Positions 18,591 through 27,782 are shown, numbered from the stretch's first letter. The stretch is DNA of 64,000 nucleotides from Trinickia terrae (GCF_005144415.1 NZ_SWJE01000022.1:1-64000), one strand, 5' to 3'. The notes: generated from the letters alone by a model not told the origin. Numbers and translations are program-made.

Positions 18591-19331
18591 CTAGCGCCCG
18601 ATCCAGTGCCCGGTCCAGCGCACCACGAGCGGCCCGACGATCAGCACCCAGGTCATTACGCAGACGAAAAGCGCCACCATCACCGCCGCGCTGCCCAGGT
18701 CTTTCGCGCGCTTGGAGAGTTCGTGGCGTTCGAGCGAAATGCGGTCGATCGCCGCTTCGACGCTCGAATTGAGCAGCTCGACGATCAGCACGAGCAGCAC
18801 TGAGCCTAGCAGCAGCACGTGCGAAACCGCATCGACGGGAACGAACATGCCGCACGGCACCAGGATCGCCGTAAGGGTGAGCTCCTGACGGAATGCGCTC
18901 TCCTCGCGGATCGCCACGCGAAATCCGTTCAGCGAGTTCTTGAGCGCATGCCAGGCGCGCGTGATGCCGCGGTTGCCCTTGTACGGGTTGAACGGCAGCG
19001 GCGCGAGCGGATCGTCGGGGCCGAGCGGCTCGTGCGCGTCGGCGCTATCGTGCGAATCGGAGAGATGAAGGCGCATCGGCGTGACCTGCGGGGCGTGACC
19101 GGCCGGCGCGGCTGGCGGGTTGCTAGACGTGTCGTTCGACGGTGTGGTCATTATCGCGCCCGAGGGGGAGGGCGTGCTCACGGCGTGCGCGGGGGGCGAC
19201 GGCGCGGGGTCGCCGAACGGCTCGGCAGCGAGCCTGCCGTCGCGCGAAGCGGCGTCCGGCGACGGCCGACCGGCCCGCGGCGTCGCGGGCGGCATCGGCT
19301 GCGCCTTGGCGCCTGTCGTGCCGCGCGTCAT
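18591..19331 (-). CDS. dgkA: Diacylglycerol kinase (DgkA type)
   Basis: The C-terminal ~130 residues are a classic DgkA: an amphipathic ITRAWHALKNSLNGFRVAIREE, then three membrane helices with VELLNSSVEAAIDRIS, the catalytic and Mg-binding segment. It phosphorylates diacylglycerol to phosphatidic acid in the inner membrane. The N-terminal part is a Pro/Ala/Ser-rich extension. I chose the ATG at 19331 because it overlaps the upstream stop (ATGA) and has GAGGAAAG nine bases before it (246 residues). An ATG at 19151 would give 186 residues. It is third in a likely operon with the metallophosphoesterase and the glycosyltransferase. Confidence 0.85.
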   Translation of the reverse strand: MTRGTTGAKAQPMPPATPRAGRPSPDAASRDGRLAAEPFGDPAPSPPAHAVSTPSPSGAIMTTPSNDTSSNPPAAPAGHAPQVTPMRLHLSDSHDSADAHEPLGPDDPLAPLPFNPYKGNRGITRAWHALKNSLNGFRVAIREESAFRQELTLTAILVPCGMFVPVDAVSHVLLLGSVLLVLIVELLNSSVEAAIDRISLERHELSKRAKDLGSAAVMVALFVCVMTWVLIVGPLVVRWTGHWIGR

Positions 19332-20359
19332 GCGGCTGCGCTTTCCTCGCTGAACGACTGGCGCGGCAGCGGTTTCAAATGCGCCGCGAACTGCTCGGAA
19401 GCCGCCGCCCACGAGAAGCGCTCGGCCCACGCGCGGGCATGGTTGCGGTCGATCTTCAGTGCTTCGAGGCAGGCTTCGCGCAAGTCCTCGTGCATCGCGC
19501 CCGCGCCGCCGTCGCCGAGCACGTCGATCGGGCCCGTCACCGGGTAGGCCGCCACCGGCGTGCCGCAGGCGAGCGCTTCGAGCAGCACAAGGCCGAAGGT
19601 GTCGGTGCGGCTCGGGAACACGAACACGTCGGCGGCCGCATAGACCTTCGCCAGCTCGGCCTGCGTCAGCACGCCGAGATAGTTGGCCTGCGGATAGCGC
19701 GACTTCAGCTCGGCGAGCGCCGGGCCTTCGCCCGCGACCCACTTCGAGCCGGGCAGGTCGAGCTTCAGGAACGCTTCGACGTTCTTCTCGACAGCGACGC
19801 GCCCCACGTACAGGAAGATCGGCCGCGCGGTGTTGAGGACCTTCGATTCCATCTGATGAAAGATGTCGAGATCGACGCCGCGCGTCCACAGCACGACGTT
19901 GGTGAAGCCGTACTTCTCGAGATCGGCCTTGACGACCGGCGTGGGCGCCATCACCGCCAGCGACGGCTTATGGAACCAGTGCAGGAACTTGTAGGTGGCC
20001 GCGAGCGGAATGCCGAAGCGCGCCTGCACGTACTCGGGAAAGCGCGTGTGATAGGCGGTCGTGAACGGCAGCTTGTGCTTGATCGCATAGGCGCGCGCGG
20101 CGAGGCCGAGCGGGCCTTCGGTCGCGATGTGCAGCGCGTCGGGCGCGAACTCGTCGATGCGCGCATTCAGCTTGCGGCGCGGAAACAGCGACAGCCGGAT
20201 CTCCGGATAAGTCGGGCACGGGATCGTCTTGAACTCGAGCGGCGTGAGGAGTTCGACGCGGTGGCCGAGCGCCGCCAGCTCGCGCGACGTGTTCTTCAGC
20301 GTGCGCACCACGCCATTGACCTGCGGTTCCCATGCATCTGTGACGATCAGGATTTTCAT
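19328..20359 (-). CDS. GT4 glycosyltransferase, Agt-like
   Basis: This 343-residue retaining GT-B glycosyltransferase has the acceptor-side motif PQVNGVV (residues 12-18), HTRFPEY (104-110), a donor-site GRVAVEKN (186-193) and the nucleotide-sugar motif with D253 and E261 seven residues apart in TDTFGLVLLEA. This subfamily includes Agrobacterium Agt, which makes glucosyl- or glucuronosyl-diacylglycerol under phosphate starvation. It lies between a PlcP-like phosphoesterase and dgkA, with diacylglycerol as the common metabolite. Diacylglycerol as acceptor is inferred from this context; mannosyl transfer to another lipid is the alternative. Confidence 0.88.
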   Translation of the reverse strand: MKILIVTDAWEPQVNGVVRTLKNTSRELAALGHRVELLTPLEFKTIPCPTYPEIRLSLFPRRKLNARIDEFAPDALHIATEGPLGLAARAYAIKHKLPFTTAYHTRFPEYVQARFGIPLAATYKFLHWFHKPSLAVMAPTPVVKADLEKYGFTNVVLWTRGVDLDIFHQMESKVLNTARPIFLYVGRVAVEKNVEAFLKLDLPGSKWVAGEGPALAELKSRYPQANYLGVLTQAELAKVYAAADVFVFPSRTDTFGLVLLEALACGTPVAAYPVTGPIDVLGDGGAGAMHEDLREACLEALKIDRNHARAWAERFSWAAASEQFAAHLKPLPRQSFSEESAAA

Positions 20360-20385
20360 TGTTGGCGGTCCGATGAGGAACAGAG

Positions 20386-21327
20386 TTAGGCAGTGGCTTT
20401 CGCCTTGCGAGAGCTGACTTCCGGCGAGCGCATCACGGTCCAGTAGATGACCTTGAGCTCGCCTTCCAGTGTTTCGACGAGCGCCGACAGGCTCTCGACC
20501 CAGTCGCCGTCATTGCAATAGAGCACGCCGTCGATGTCGCGGATCTCGGCCTTGTGGATGTGTCCGCAGACGACGCCGTCGCAGCCGCGGCGGCGCGCTT
20601 CATCGGTCATCACGCGTTCGAACGACGAGATGAAGTTGACCGCGTTCTTCACCTGGTGCTTGAGGTATTGCGAGAGCGACCAGTACTGGAAGCCGAGCTT
20701 GATGCGGATGCGGTTGAACCAGCGGTTCAGGATCAGGATCAGCGAGTAGGCGGTGTCGCCGAGGTAGGCAAGCCACTTCGCGTGCTGGATCACGCCGTCG
20801 AACAAGTCGCCGTGCACGATCCACAGGCGCTTGCCGGTGAGCGTCGTGTGGAACGCCTCGCCGCGTACGTGGATGTCGCCGAACGCGAGATCGCAGAACT
20901 GCCGCGCGCCTTCGTCGTGGTTACCCGGGATGTAGACGACGTGCGTGCCTTTTCTGGCTTTGCGCAGGATCTTCTGCACGACGTCGTTGTGCGCCTGCGG
21001 CCAGTACCAGCCTTTCTTCAACTGCCAGCCGTCGATGATGTCGCCGACGAGGTACAGGTACTCCGATTCGTTGTGGCGCAGGAAGTCGAGCAGGTATGGC
21101 GCCTGGCTGCCGCTCGAGCCCAGATGGATGTCCGACAGCCAGATGGTGCGGTAGCGGTGCGAGCTGGCATCGTCGTCATCGTGGTGGCTGCTCGCTGACG
21201 CGGGCGGAAGACCAGGTTCTTGCGGGACGGGCGGCGAGCCCCCCGCGGAGGCCGGACGGAACGCGACGGGGTCGACGCTGGCGCCAATTTGGCGGAGGAG
21301 GGAAGTCGCGGACGTGTTCTGGTCCAT
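20386..21327 (-). CDS. Calcineurin-like metallophosphoesterase, PlcP-like
   Basis: This 313-residue enzyme has the full dimetal set: D66 and H68 (SDIHLG), D96 (VGDIIDG), N136 and H137 (PGNHDE), H172 (VHGD), H256 and H258 (CGHIH). Automated pipelines often call such proteins UDP-2,3-diacylglucosamine diphosphatase. However, the WYWPQAHNDVVQKILRKARK block matches my recollection of the Sinorhizobium PlcP phospholipase C, not LpxH. PlcP hydrolyses phospholipids to diacylglycerol under phosphate limitation. The first ~57 residues are low-complexity. The gene leads the cluster with the GT4 and dgkA and has a Pho box 45 bases upstream. Confidence 0.85.
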   Translation of the reverse strand: MDQNTSATSLLRQIGASVDPVAFRPASAGGSPPVPQEPGLPPASASSHHDDDDASSHRYRTIWLSDIHLGSSGSQAPYLLDFLRHNESEYLYLVGDIIDGWQLKKGWYWPQAHNDVVQKILRKARKGTHVVYIPGNHDEGARQFCDLAFGDIHVRGEAFHTTLTGKRLWIVHGDLFDGVIQHAKWLAYLGDTAYSLILILNRWFNRIRIKLGFQYWSLSQYLKHQVKNAVNFISSFERVMTDEARRRGCDGVVCGHIHKAEIRDIDGVLYCNDGDWVESLSALVETLEGELKVIYWTVMRSPEVSSRKAKATA

Positions 21328-21371
21328 GGCTCACGCGCCGAGTTGCAATACGCGCATTCCGCCATGAGGCT

Positions 21372-21389
21372 GTGACTGCTCCGTGACAG
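21372..21389 (-). promoter_or_regulatory. Pho box (PhoB-binding site)
   Basis: On the minus strand this 18-base site reads CTGTCAC, four bases, then CAGTCAC. The Pho box consensus is two CTGTCAT/C repeats spaced by four bases; here only one base of the second repeat differs. Its distance to the start at 21327 (44 bases) suits activation by PhoB. A weak -10 (CGGAAT, 21361-21356) sits 10 bases downstream. No other candidate start is nearby on that strand. Confidence 0.7.
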
Positions 21390-21446
21390 TCACGAGAAGT
21401 TCTTATTACTCCCCTCCGGCGACGTGCCGGGCGTTGCAAAAGTGCA

Positions 21447-22016
21447 TCATCGGCCCTTTTTTGTGTCGGGCCGGGCGAGATCGGCGGTGACGATGCGGGT
21501 GCCCGCGAGCCGGTCGTGCGGGAACTGTCGCTCATTGTCGAGCTGCGCCGCGGCGGCCCACAGCACGAACCAGGCGGCACAGGCGCCAAGCGTCGCGGGC
21601 ACGCTCAGGTTCAGGAGCGGGTGCAAGGCGAGCGGCGGGAGAAACCACAGCCACGCGAGCACATAGCGGACGATTGCGCGCATCGCCGGCACGGCCGCGC
21701 CGTCGGCGCTGACTACGCGCAGACGCCATGTTTTCATCGGCAGCGTCTGGCCGCCGTGGGTCCAGAACCAGACGAAATAGATGCCGACCACGAGGCCGAT
21801 CCAGGCGGCCAGCAGGTTGTGATGGGTAAGGCCGTTGCGCTGCTGCGTCAACGTGCTGAAGAGATAGCCGGCGAAGAACACCACGCCGAACAGGATCACG
21901 CCTTCATAGGCCAGCGCCGCAAGCCTGCGGCGCACGGTCGGTGGCGCGCTCGCGGCGGGAGGGTGAGGCGGGAGGGCGTCGGTTGCGGGGGCGGGCGTAG
22001 GCACGGGAGGGCGCAA
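21447..22016 (-). CDS. RDD family membrane protein
   Basis: This 189-residue protein has the RDD domain: three hydrophobic helices, with RRLAALAYEGVILFGVVFFAGYLF first, and the signature MKTWRLRVV between helices. The N-terminal ~28 residues are Pro/Ala-rich. RDD proteins are small inner-membrane proteins, some proposed as transporters. It is the last gene of the ECF sigma operon, 6 bases after the DUF3106 stop. Function unknown. Confidence 0.88.
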   Translation of the reverse strand: MRPPVPTPAPATDALPPHPPAASAPPTVRRRLAALAYEGVILFGVVFFAGYLFSTLTQQRNGLTHHNLLAAWIGLVVGIYFVWFWTHGGQTLPMKTWRLRVVSADGAAVPAMRAIVRYVLAWLWFLPPLALHPLLNLSVPATLGACAAWFVLWAAAAQLDNERQFPHDRLAGTRIVTADLARPDTKKGR

Positions 22017-22022
22017 CCGCGG

Positions 22023-22775
22023 TCAGGAGCCTTGGTAGATCGACGGCGCTTCGGATGGCGATACCGGCGTCGGCACCGCCGGCGTCACGGTGCCCGGCAT
22101 CGGCGCTTGCGGCGAGCCGATGGACGCCGGCTCGCTCGTGGGGCTCGGCGCGGGCAGGGCTGCCACGCTGCCGCCCGGGTGCTCGTGCTGGTTCACGAGG
22201 CGGTTGATCCCCTTGATCTCACTCTTGCTGCCTGACGGCGGCGCGCTGACGACGGTGGGGCGGCGCTTGCGCTCGGTCGCGGCCAGCTTCTCTTTCTGCT
22301 CTTCGGGCAACTGCTGATAGGCCTTCCAGGCGTTCTGGCGCGCCTGCGCCGGAAGCTCTTTCGAGACTTGATAGTTCTCGCGGGCGACACGCCGCTGCTC
22401 CGGCGTCATCTTGGCCCACTCCATCATGCGATCGTGTAGTCTTTTTTGCATTTCAGGCGACATCTTCGCGAAACGCGACGCGATCTTGATCCATTTGCGC
22501 TTGCGTTCGTCGCTGAACCCGTCCCATTCGGACGCGAACGGTGCGAGCGCCGCGTGCTCGTCGGGCGTCAGGTGCGCCCACGAGAGCGGGTTGCTGTCGA
22601 TCGGCAGCGACGGGAGGTCGGCCGCCAGCGACGGAGGCGCAGACGCACCCGTAGCCGCGCCTGCCGAGGGCGCGGCGCCCTGCGCCGGATAGAAGCGTGG
22701 ATAGGTGGCGGCGAATGCGACCAGGCCCGCGATCGCGCACCCGAACACAACGGCCAAGCCGCGCTTGTAGCTCAC
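22023..22775 (-). CDS. DUF3106 domain protein, membrane-anchored
   Basis: This 250-residue protein has an uncleaved signal anchor at residues 5-24 (GLAVVFGCAIAGLVAFAATY). A periplasmic DUF3106 helix-rich domain follows (WAHLTPDEHAALAPF, KWIKIASRFAKMSPEMQKRL, MTPEQRRVAREN). The MTPEQR-type repeats recall the LTxxQ motif of CpxP/Spy, only at the level of pattern. A Pro-rich C-terminal tail ends the protein. It lies between DUF3619 and RDD genes in the sigma-factor operon and may be the periplasmic arm of that system. Confidence 0.85.
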   Translation of the reverse strand: MSYKRGLAVVFGCAIAGLVAFAATYPRFYPAQGAAPSAGAATGASAPPSLAADLPSLPIDSNPLSWAHLTPDEHAALAPFASEWDGFSDERKRKWIKIASRFAKMSPEMQKRLHDRMMEWAKMTPEQRRVARENYQVSKELPAQARQNAWKAYQQLPEEQKEKLAATERKRRPTVVSAPPSGSKSEIKGINRLVNQHEHPGGSVAALPAPSPTSEPASIGSPQAPMPGTVTPAVPTPVSPSEAPSIYQGS

Positions 22776-22796
22776 CCCGATGTTCTCCCTGCCGCT

Positions 22797-23228
22797 TTAG
22801 CGGGCGCGCGACAGATAGGCGTTGAACCCGTGATCGAGGTATGCGTTGAGCGGCAGGTCGTCGCTCAGCATGGCGGCATCGATATCGGCGAGTTCGGCGG
22901 AGCGCTGCACGTCTTCCCAGTAGGCAACGGCCATCACGCCCAGAACGAGCGCGACGAGCGGCCACATGCGGGCTAGCCGGCGCAGCGGCGACGCGCGGTG
23001 TTGCCCGGGGGGCGAAGCGGGCATGCTCGCATTGACGCCGGCATGGGCGAGCACCGGCACGAAGACCGGTGCAGTGACGGCTTCCGGCTTCTTGCGGGCG
23101 AGGGCGGCGCGCCGCGCCAAGGCCAGCTTGCCGACAGCGGAGGCAGGCAGGTTGGCGGCGTTTTCGTCGAGCGCGCGACGCACTTTGAGTGCGAATTCGA
23201 GTTCTTTTGTATCGGGAGCGGAGCTCAT
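22797..23228 (-). CDS. DUF3619 family protein, possible anti-sigma factor
   Basis: This 143-residue protein starts at MSSAPDTK, with ATGA overlap to the sigma gene. The N-terminal ~85 residues are hydrophilic, with a helical start (ELEFALKVRRALDENAANL). One transmembrane helix follows at about 88-105 (MWPLVALVLGVMAVAYW), then a short periplasmic end. The family has no assigned role. Position immediately after an ECF sigma gene and this topology match an anti-sigma factor, but none of the known anti-sigma domains (RseA, zinc ZAS) is visible. That role is inference. Confidence 0.8.
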   Translation of the reverse strand: MSSAPDTKELEFALKVRRALDENAANLPASAVGKLALARRAALARKKPEAVTAPVFVPVLAHAGVNASMPASPPGQHRASPLRRLARMWPLVALVLGVMAVAYWEDVQRSAELADIDAAMLSDDLPLNAYLDHGFNAYLSRAR

Positions 23229-23788
23229 AGCGTGATTCCTTTGGCCTTGAGCGCGGCCGCCAGTGTGTGCGTGGCTCGCGAGCAGTGGGTCTTGACACTG
23301 CCTTCGGAGCAGCCCATTGCGGCGGCGGTCTCGGCGACATCCATATCTTCCCAGTAACGCATGAGAAACGCCTCCCGTTGACGTGCCGGTAATTTTTGGA
23401 TCTCCGCGTCGATCAGCGCGAGCACCTGATCGCGCTCGAGCGCCTGCTCGCTGCTCTCGGCCCCGACCGAGCCTGCCTCGGATTCGAGGGTTTCGAGCGG
23501 GTCGAATTCCTCGTCTTCGGCGTTGCCTAGCGATGAGAAAAGACTGACCCAAGTATTGCGTACTTTCTGGCGACGAAAATAATCGTGCGTCGCATTCTGG
23601 AGAATACGCTGAAAGAGAAGAGGAAGCTCGGCTGCGGGACGGTCGCCGTACTTCTCGGCGAGCTTGATCATTGCGTCCTGAACGATATCCAGGGCGGCAT
23701 CGTCGTCGCGCACGGCGTAGACCGTCTGCTTGAACGCGCGCCTTTCGACGCCCGCCAGAAAATCGGCGAGTTCCTTGTCTGATGCCAT
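23225..23788 (-). CDS. ECF-type RNA polymerase sigma factor
   Basis: This 187-residue sigma-70 family protein has region 2 at the N-terminus (DIVQDAMIKLAEKY...LPLLFQRILQNATHDYFRRQKVR) and region 4 at the C-terminus (LPARQREAFLMRYWEDMDVAETAAAMGCSEGSVKTHCSRA). The linker between them is acidic, at about residues 88-112. In Burkholderia it is often named RpoE-like. It heads an operon with DUF3619, DUF3106 and RDD genes. Its own promoter is not obvious; a sigma-70-like TTGTTA/GACATT pair occurs upstream on the minus strand. Confidence 0.9.
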   Translation of the reverse strand: MASDKELADFLAGVERRAFKQTVYAVRDDDAALDIVQDAMIKLAEKYGDRPAAELPLLFQRILQNATHDYFRRQKVRNTWVSLFSSLGNAEDEEFDPLETLESEAGSVGAESSEQALERDQVLALIDAEIQKLPARQREAFLMRYWEDMDVAETAAAMGCSEGSVKTHCSRATHTLAAALKAKGITL

Positions 23789-24159
23789 CCGTGGGAATCG
23801 GCGCAGCGAGTGCGCGCCGTAATCGATTGAAAAATGTCGTAAAACCCGCGGATGCTAACAAACTTTTGCGACGCTGGGTCGTCCCGCGCTCCAAAGCGTG
23901 GCCGGTGCGTTGTTTTTACGCGGTTTTTACGGCCGATTTTGACGCGCTGCGGCGTCATGCGTGCTGCGATGCGGGAAATATGACTTGACCGCGCCACGCG
24001 CAGCGGATATCGTCGACGGTTCGCAACATAAGTGACTGTCTCTTTTGGGGCGAGCCCAAGAAGCCCGCCTGTCAAACTGGACGCGCCGCTTGAACCCGAG
24101 CCACAAGCCCGGCAGAGAGCACCCGATCAATTTTTTGCCGAAAATTCGAAAGGTGAACG
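23789..24159. other. Divergent intergenic region between ECF sigma gene and ilvB
   Basis: This 371-base gap holds the outward promoters of two operons and no clear gene. GTTTTTACG occurs twice 11 bases apart (23912-23920, 23923-23931), a spacing that could mean a regulator site upstream of ilvB. A GTG-start ORF of 44 codons (24032-24163) ends on the ilvB start, but its content is not rich in Leu, Val or Ile. No ATG leader peptide and no clear terminator hairpin are visible. Confidence 0.5.
23985..24013 (+). promoter_or_regulatory. ilvB promoter
   Basis: TTGACC (23985-23990), a 17-base spacer and TATCGT (24008-24013) form a fair sigma-70 promoter. The transcript would have a 140-base leader before ilvB. 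Confidence 0.5.
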
Positions 24160-25923
24160 ATGAACATGCCTAGCGCGGAATTTTCCACGTCGGATACCCC
24201 TCTCCCTCACGAAGCTGACTCCATCGGCGCAACCGTGCTCATGCGCGCGCTGGCCGACGAAGACGTCGAATTCATCTGGGGCTATCCCGGCGGCTCGGTA
24301 CTCTACATCTACGACGAGCTCTACAAGCAAGACAAGTTTCAGCACATCCTCGTGCGCCACGAGCAAGCTGCCGTGCACGCCGCCGACGCCTATGCGCGCT
24401 CGACGGGCAAGGTCGGCGTCTGTCTCGTGACCTCCGGCCCCGGCGTCACCAACGCGGTGACCGGCATCGCGACGGCCTACATGGATTCGATCCCGATGGT
24501 GATCATCAGCGGCCAGGTTCCGACCGCCGCGATCGGCCAGGATGCGTTCCAGGAGTGCGATACGGTCGGCATCACGCGTCCGTGCGTGAAGCACAACTTC
24601 CTCGTGAAGGACGTGCGCGATCTCGCCGCCACCGTCAAGAAAGCGTTCTACATCGCCCGCACCGGCCGTCCAGGCCCCGTGCTGATCGACATTCCCAAGG
24701 ATGTCTCCAAGGCGCCGTGCCAGTACGAGCCGCTGAAAAGCGTGTCGCTGCGCTCGTACAACCCGGTCACCAAGGGGCACTCCGGCCAGATCCGCAAGGC
24801 CGTCTCGCTCCTGCTGTCGGCCAAGCGCCCGTACATCTACACCGGCGGCGGTATCATCCTCGCCGACGCGTCGCGCGAGCTGAATCAGTTCGCCGACCTG
24901 CTCGGCTACCCTGTCACGAACACGCTGATGGGGCTTGGCGGCTACCGCGCGAGCGACAAGAAGTTCCTCGGCATGCTCGGCATGCACGGCACGTACGAAG
25001 CCAACATGGCGATGCAGAACTGCGACGTCCTGATCGCCATCGGCGCGCGCTTCGACGACCGCGTGATCGGCGACCCGGCGCACTTCGCATCGCGTCCGCG
25101 CAAGATCATCCATATCGACATCGATCCGTCGTCGATCAGCAAGCGCGTGAAGGTCGACATTCCGATCGTCGGCGACGTGAAGGAAGTGCTCAAGGAGCTG
25201 ATCGAGCAGCTTCAGCACGCCGAGCACGGCCCCGACACCGAAGCGCTCGCGCAATGGTGGAAGGAGATCGAAGGCTGGCGCTCGAAGAACTGCCTCAAGT
25301 ACGACCGCGAGAGCGACATCATCAAGCCGCAATACGTCGTCGAAAAGCTCTGGGAGCTGACCGACGGCAATGCGTTCGTCTGCTCCGACGTCGGCCAGCA
25401 CCAGATGTGGGCCGCGCAGTTCTACCGCTTCAACAAGCCGCGCCGCTGGATCAATTCGGGCGGCCTCGGCACGATGGGCTTCGGCCTGCCGGCGGCGATG
25501 GGCGTGAAGATGGCGCATCCGGACGACGATGTCGTCTGCATCACGGGCGAAGGCTCGATCCAGATGTGCATCCAGGAGCTCTCGACCTGCAAGCAGTACG
25601 ACACGCCGGTCAAGATCATCTCGCTCAACAACCGCTACCTCGGCATGGTCCGGCAGTGGCAGCAGATCGAATACAGCAAGCGCTATTCGCATTCGTACAT
25701 GGATGCGCTGCCCGATTTCGTGAAGCTCGCCGAGGCGTATGGCCACGTCGGCATGCGCATCGAACGCACTGCGGATGTCGAGCCGGCGCTCAAGGAAGCG
25801 CTGCGTCTGAAGGATCGCACCGTATTTCTCGATTTCCAGACCGATCCGACCGAGAACGTCTGGCCGATGGTTCAGGCCGGCAAGGGCATCACCGAGATGC
25901 TGCTCGGTTCGGAAGACCTATAA
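24160..25923 (+). CDS. ilvB: Acetolactate synthase large (catalytic) subunit
   Basis: This 587-residue ThDP enzyme makes 2-acetolactate and 2-aceto-2-hydroxybutyrate, the first shared step of Val/Leu/Ile synthesis. The ThDP-activating glutamate is E68 (RHEQAAVHAADAYAR), and the ThDP/Mg motif near residues 465-493 begins GEGS rather than GDGS and ends SLNN. Length is standard for the biosynthetic AHAS. AAAGGTG precedes the ATG by 6 bases. It is followed by ilvN after 121 bases and ilvC. Confidence 0.97.
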   Translation: MNMPSAEFSTSDTPLPHEADSIGATVLMRALADEDVEFIWGYPGGSVLYIYDELYKQDKFQHILVRHEQAAVHAADAYARSTGKVGVCLVTSGPGVTNAVTGIATAYMDSIPMVIISGQVPTAAIGQDAFQECDTVGITRPCVKHNFLVKDVRDLAATVKKAFYIARTGRPGPVLIDIPKDVSKAPCQYEPLKSVSLRSYNPVTKGHSGQIRKAVSLLLSAKRPYIYTGGGIILADASRELNQFADLLGYPVTNTLMGLGGYRASDKKFLGMLGMHGTYEANMAMQNCDVLIAIGARFDDRVIGDPAHFASRPRKIIHIDIDPSSISKRVKVDIPIVGDVKEVLKELIEQLQHAEHGPDTEALAQWWKEIEGWRSKNCLKYDRESDIIKPQYVVEKLWELTDGNAFVCSDVGQHQMWAAQFYRFNKPRRWINSGGLGTMGFGLPAAMGVKMAHPDDDVVCITGEGSIQMCIQELSTCKQYDTPVKIISLNNRYLGMVRQWQQIEYSKRYSHSYMDALPDFVKLAEAYGHVGMRIERTADVEPALKEALRLKDRTVFLDFQTDPTENVWPMVQAGKGITEMLLGSEDL

Positions 25924-26044
25924 CGACTGCCCGTCGCCGGCTTCGGTTCGCACATGCCTTCACGAAGGGCGCAGTGCAGGCGAAGCGGCGGCAGGTGCTC
26001 GCATCGAACTGGATCAATCGAGAAAATTCGCGGGAAAGCAAACC

Positions 26045-26536
26045 ATGAGACACATTATTTCCGTCCTGCTGGAAAACGAACCGGGCGCGTTATCGCGCGT
26101 CGTCGGGCTCTTTTCGGCACGCGGCTACAACATCGAAACCTTGACGGTGGCGCCGACCGAAGACCATTCGCTGTCGCGCCTGACCATCGTTTCCATTGGC
26201 TCCGACGACGTGATCGAACAGATCACGAAGCATCTGAACCGCCTGATCGAGGTGGTGAAAGTGGTCGACCTGACCGAGGGCGCCCACATCGAACGCGAGC
26301 TGATGCTGATCAAGGTCAGGGCGGTCGGGAAGGAGCGTGAAGAGATGAAACGGATGGCGGATATCTTCCGCGGACGTATCATCGACGTCACCGAAAAAAC
26401 CTACACGATCGAATTGACAGGCGCGAGCGACAAGCTCGACGCCTTCATTGAAGGGCTCGACGCCGCCGTGATTCTCGAAACGGTCCGCACGGGCAGCTCG
26501 GGGATCGGGCGTGGCGAACGCATTCTGAAGGTGTGA
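26045..26536 (+). CDS. ilvN: Acetolactate synthase small (regulatory) subunit
   Basis: This 163-residue protein has an N-terminal ACT domain starting MRHIISVLLENEPGALSRVVGLF and SARGYNIETLTVAPTED, which binds valine for feedback inhibition, followed by the AHAS small-subunit C-terminal domain. It partners with the IlvB product upstream. Length matches IlvH/IlvN of Burkholderia. It is 96 bases upstream of ilvC, so the three form an ilvBNC operon. Confidence 0.97.
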   Translation: MRHIISVLLENEPGALSRVVGLFSARGYNIETLTVAPTEDHSLSRLTIVSIGSDDVIEQITKHLNRLIEVVKVVDLTEGAHIERELMLIKVRAVGKEREEMKRMADIFRGRIIDVTEKTYTIELTGASDKLDAFIEGLDAAVILETVRTGSSGIGRGERILKV

Positions 26537-26614
26537 CGCCGCTTCGATCGGCGCCGGGTGCGAAAACATTCGCAAAGCCCGGCGCAACCACGCAACGCAT
26601 TTGAATTTCATTGA

Positions 26615-27649
<1,035 letters not shown>

Positions 27650-27674
27650 GGCGCGCGCATTTGCTGGCCTTGCC

Positions 27675-27745
27675 GCAGCCGGCGCGAAAAGCGTGCCGGC
27701 TGCACCAAAAAGCCGTCCGGAGCCGCTGTGCACCGGGCGGCTTTT
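27675..27745 (+). terminator. Terminator of ilvBNC, with an additional upstream hairpin
   Basis: A 9-bp stem (27675-27683 with 27695-27703) is followed by a second: 27709-27720 pairs with 27733-27744 and runs into TTTT. The second has the form of an intrinsic terminator, and flanking A/T runs may let it act in both directions. psd begins 38 bases later, probably on its own promoter. Confidence 0.75.
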
Positions 27746-27782
27746 GCTATCCTACGGTTTTACAAAAACACTGAATCAATCC

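Noticed and set aside
20386-21327. LpxH lipid A biosynthesis hydrolase
   Set aside because: The metal motifs are shared by all calcineurin-like esterases, and the gene lies with a glycosyltransferase and dgkA rather than with lipid A genes. The WYWPQAHNDV block is not LpxH-like, although a database search is needed to be certain.
24032-24163. GTG-start ORF of 44 codons before ilvB as a leader peptide
   Set aside because: It ends exactly on the ilvB start, but Leu, Val and Ile codons are not enriched and there is no good Shine-Dalgarno sequence. No other ATG leader is present in the 140-base leader.
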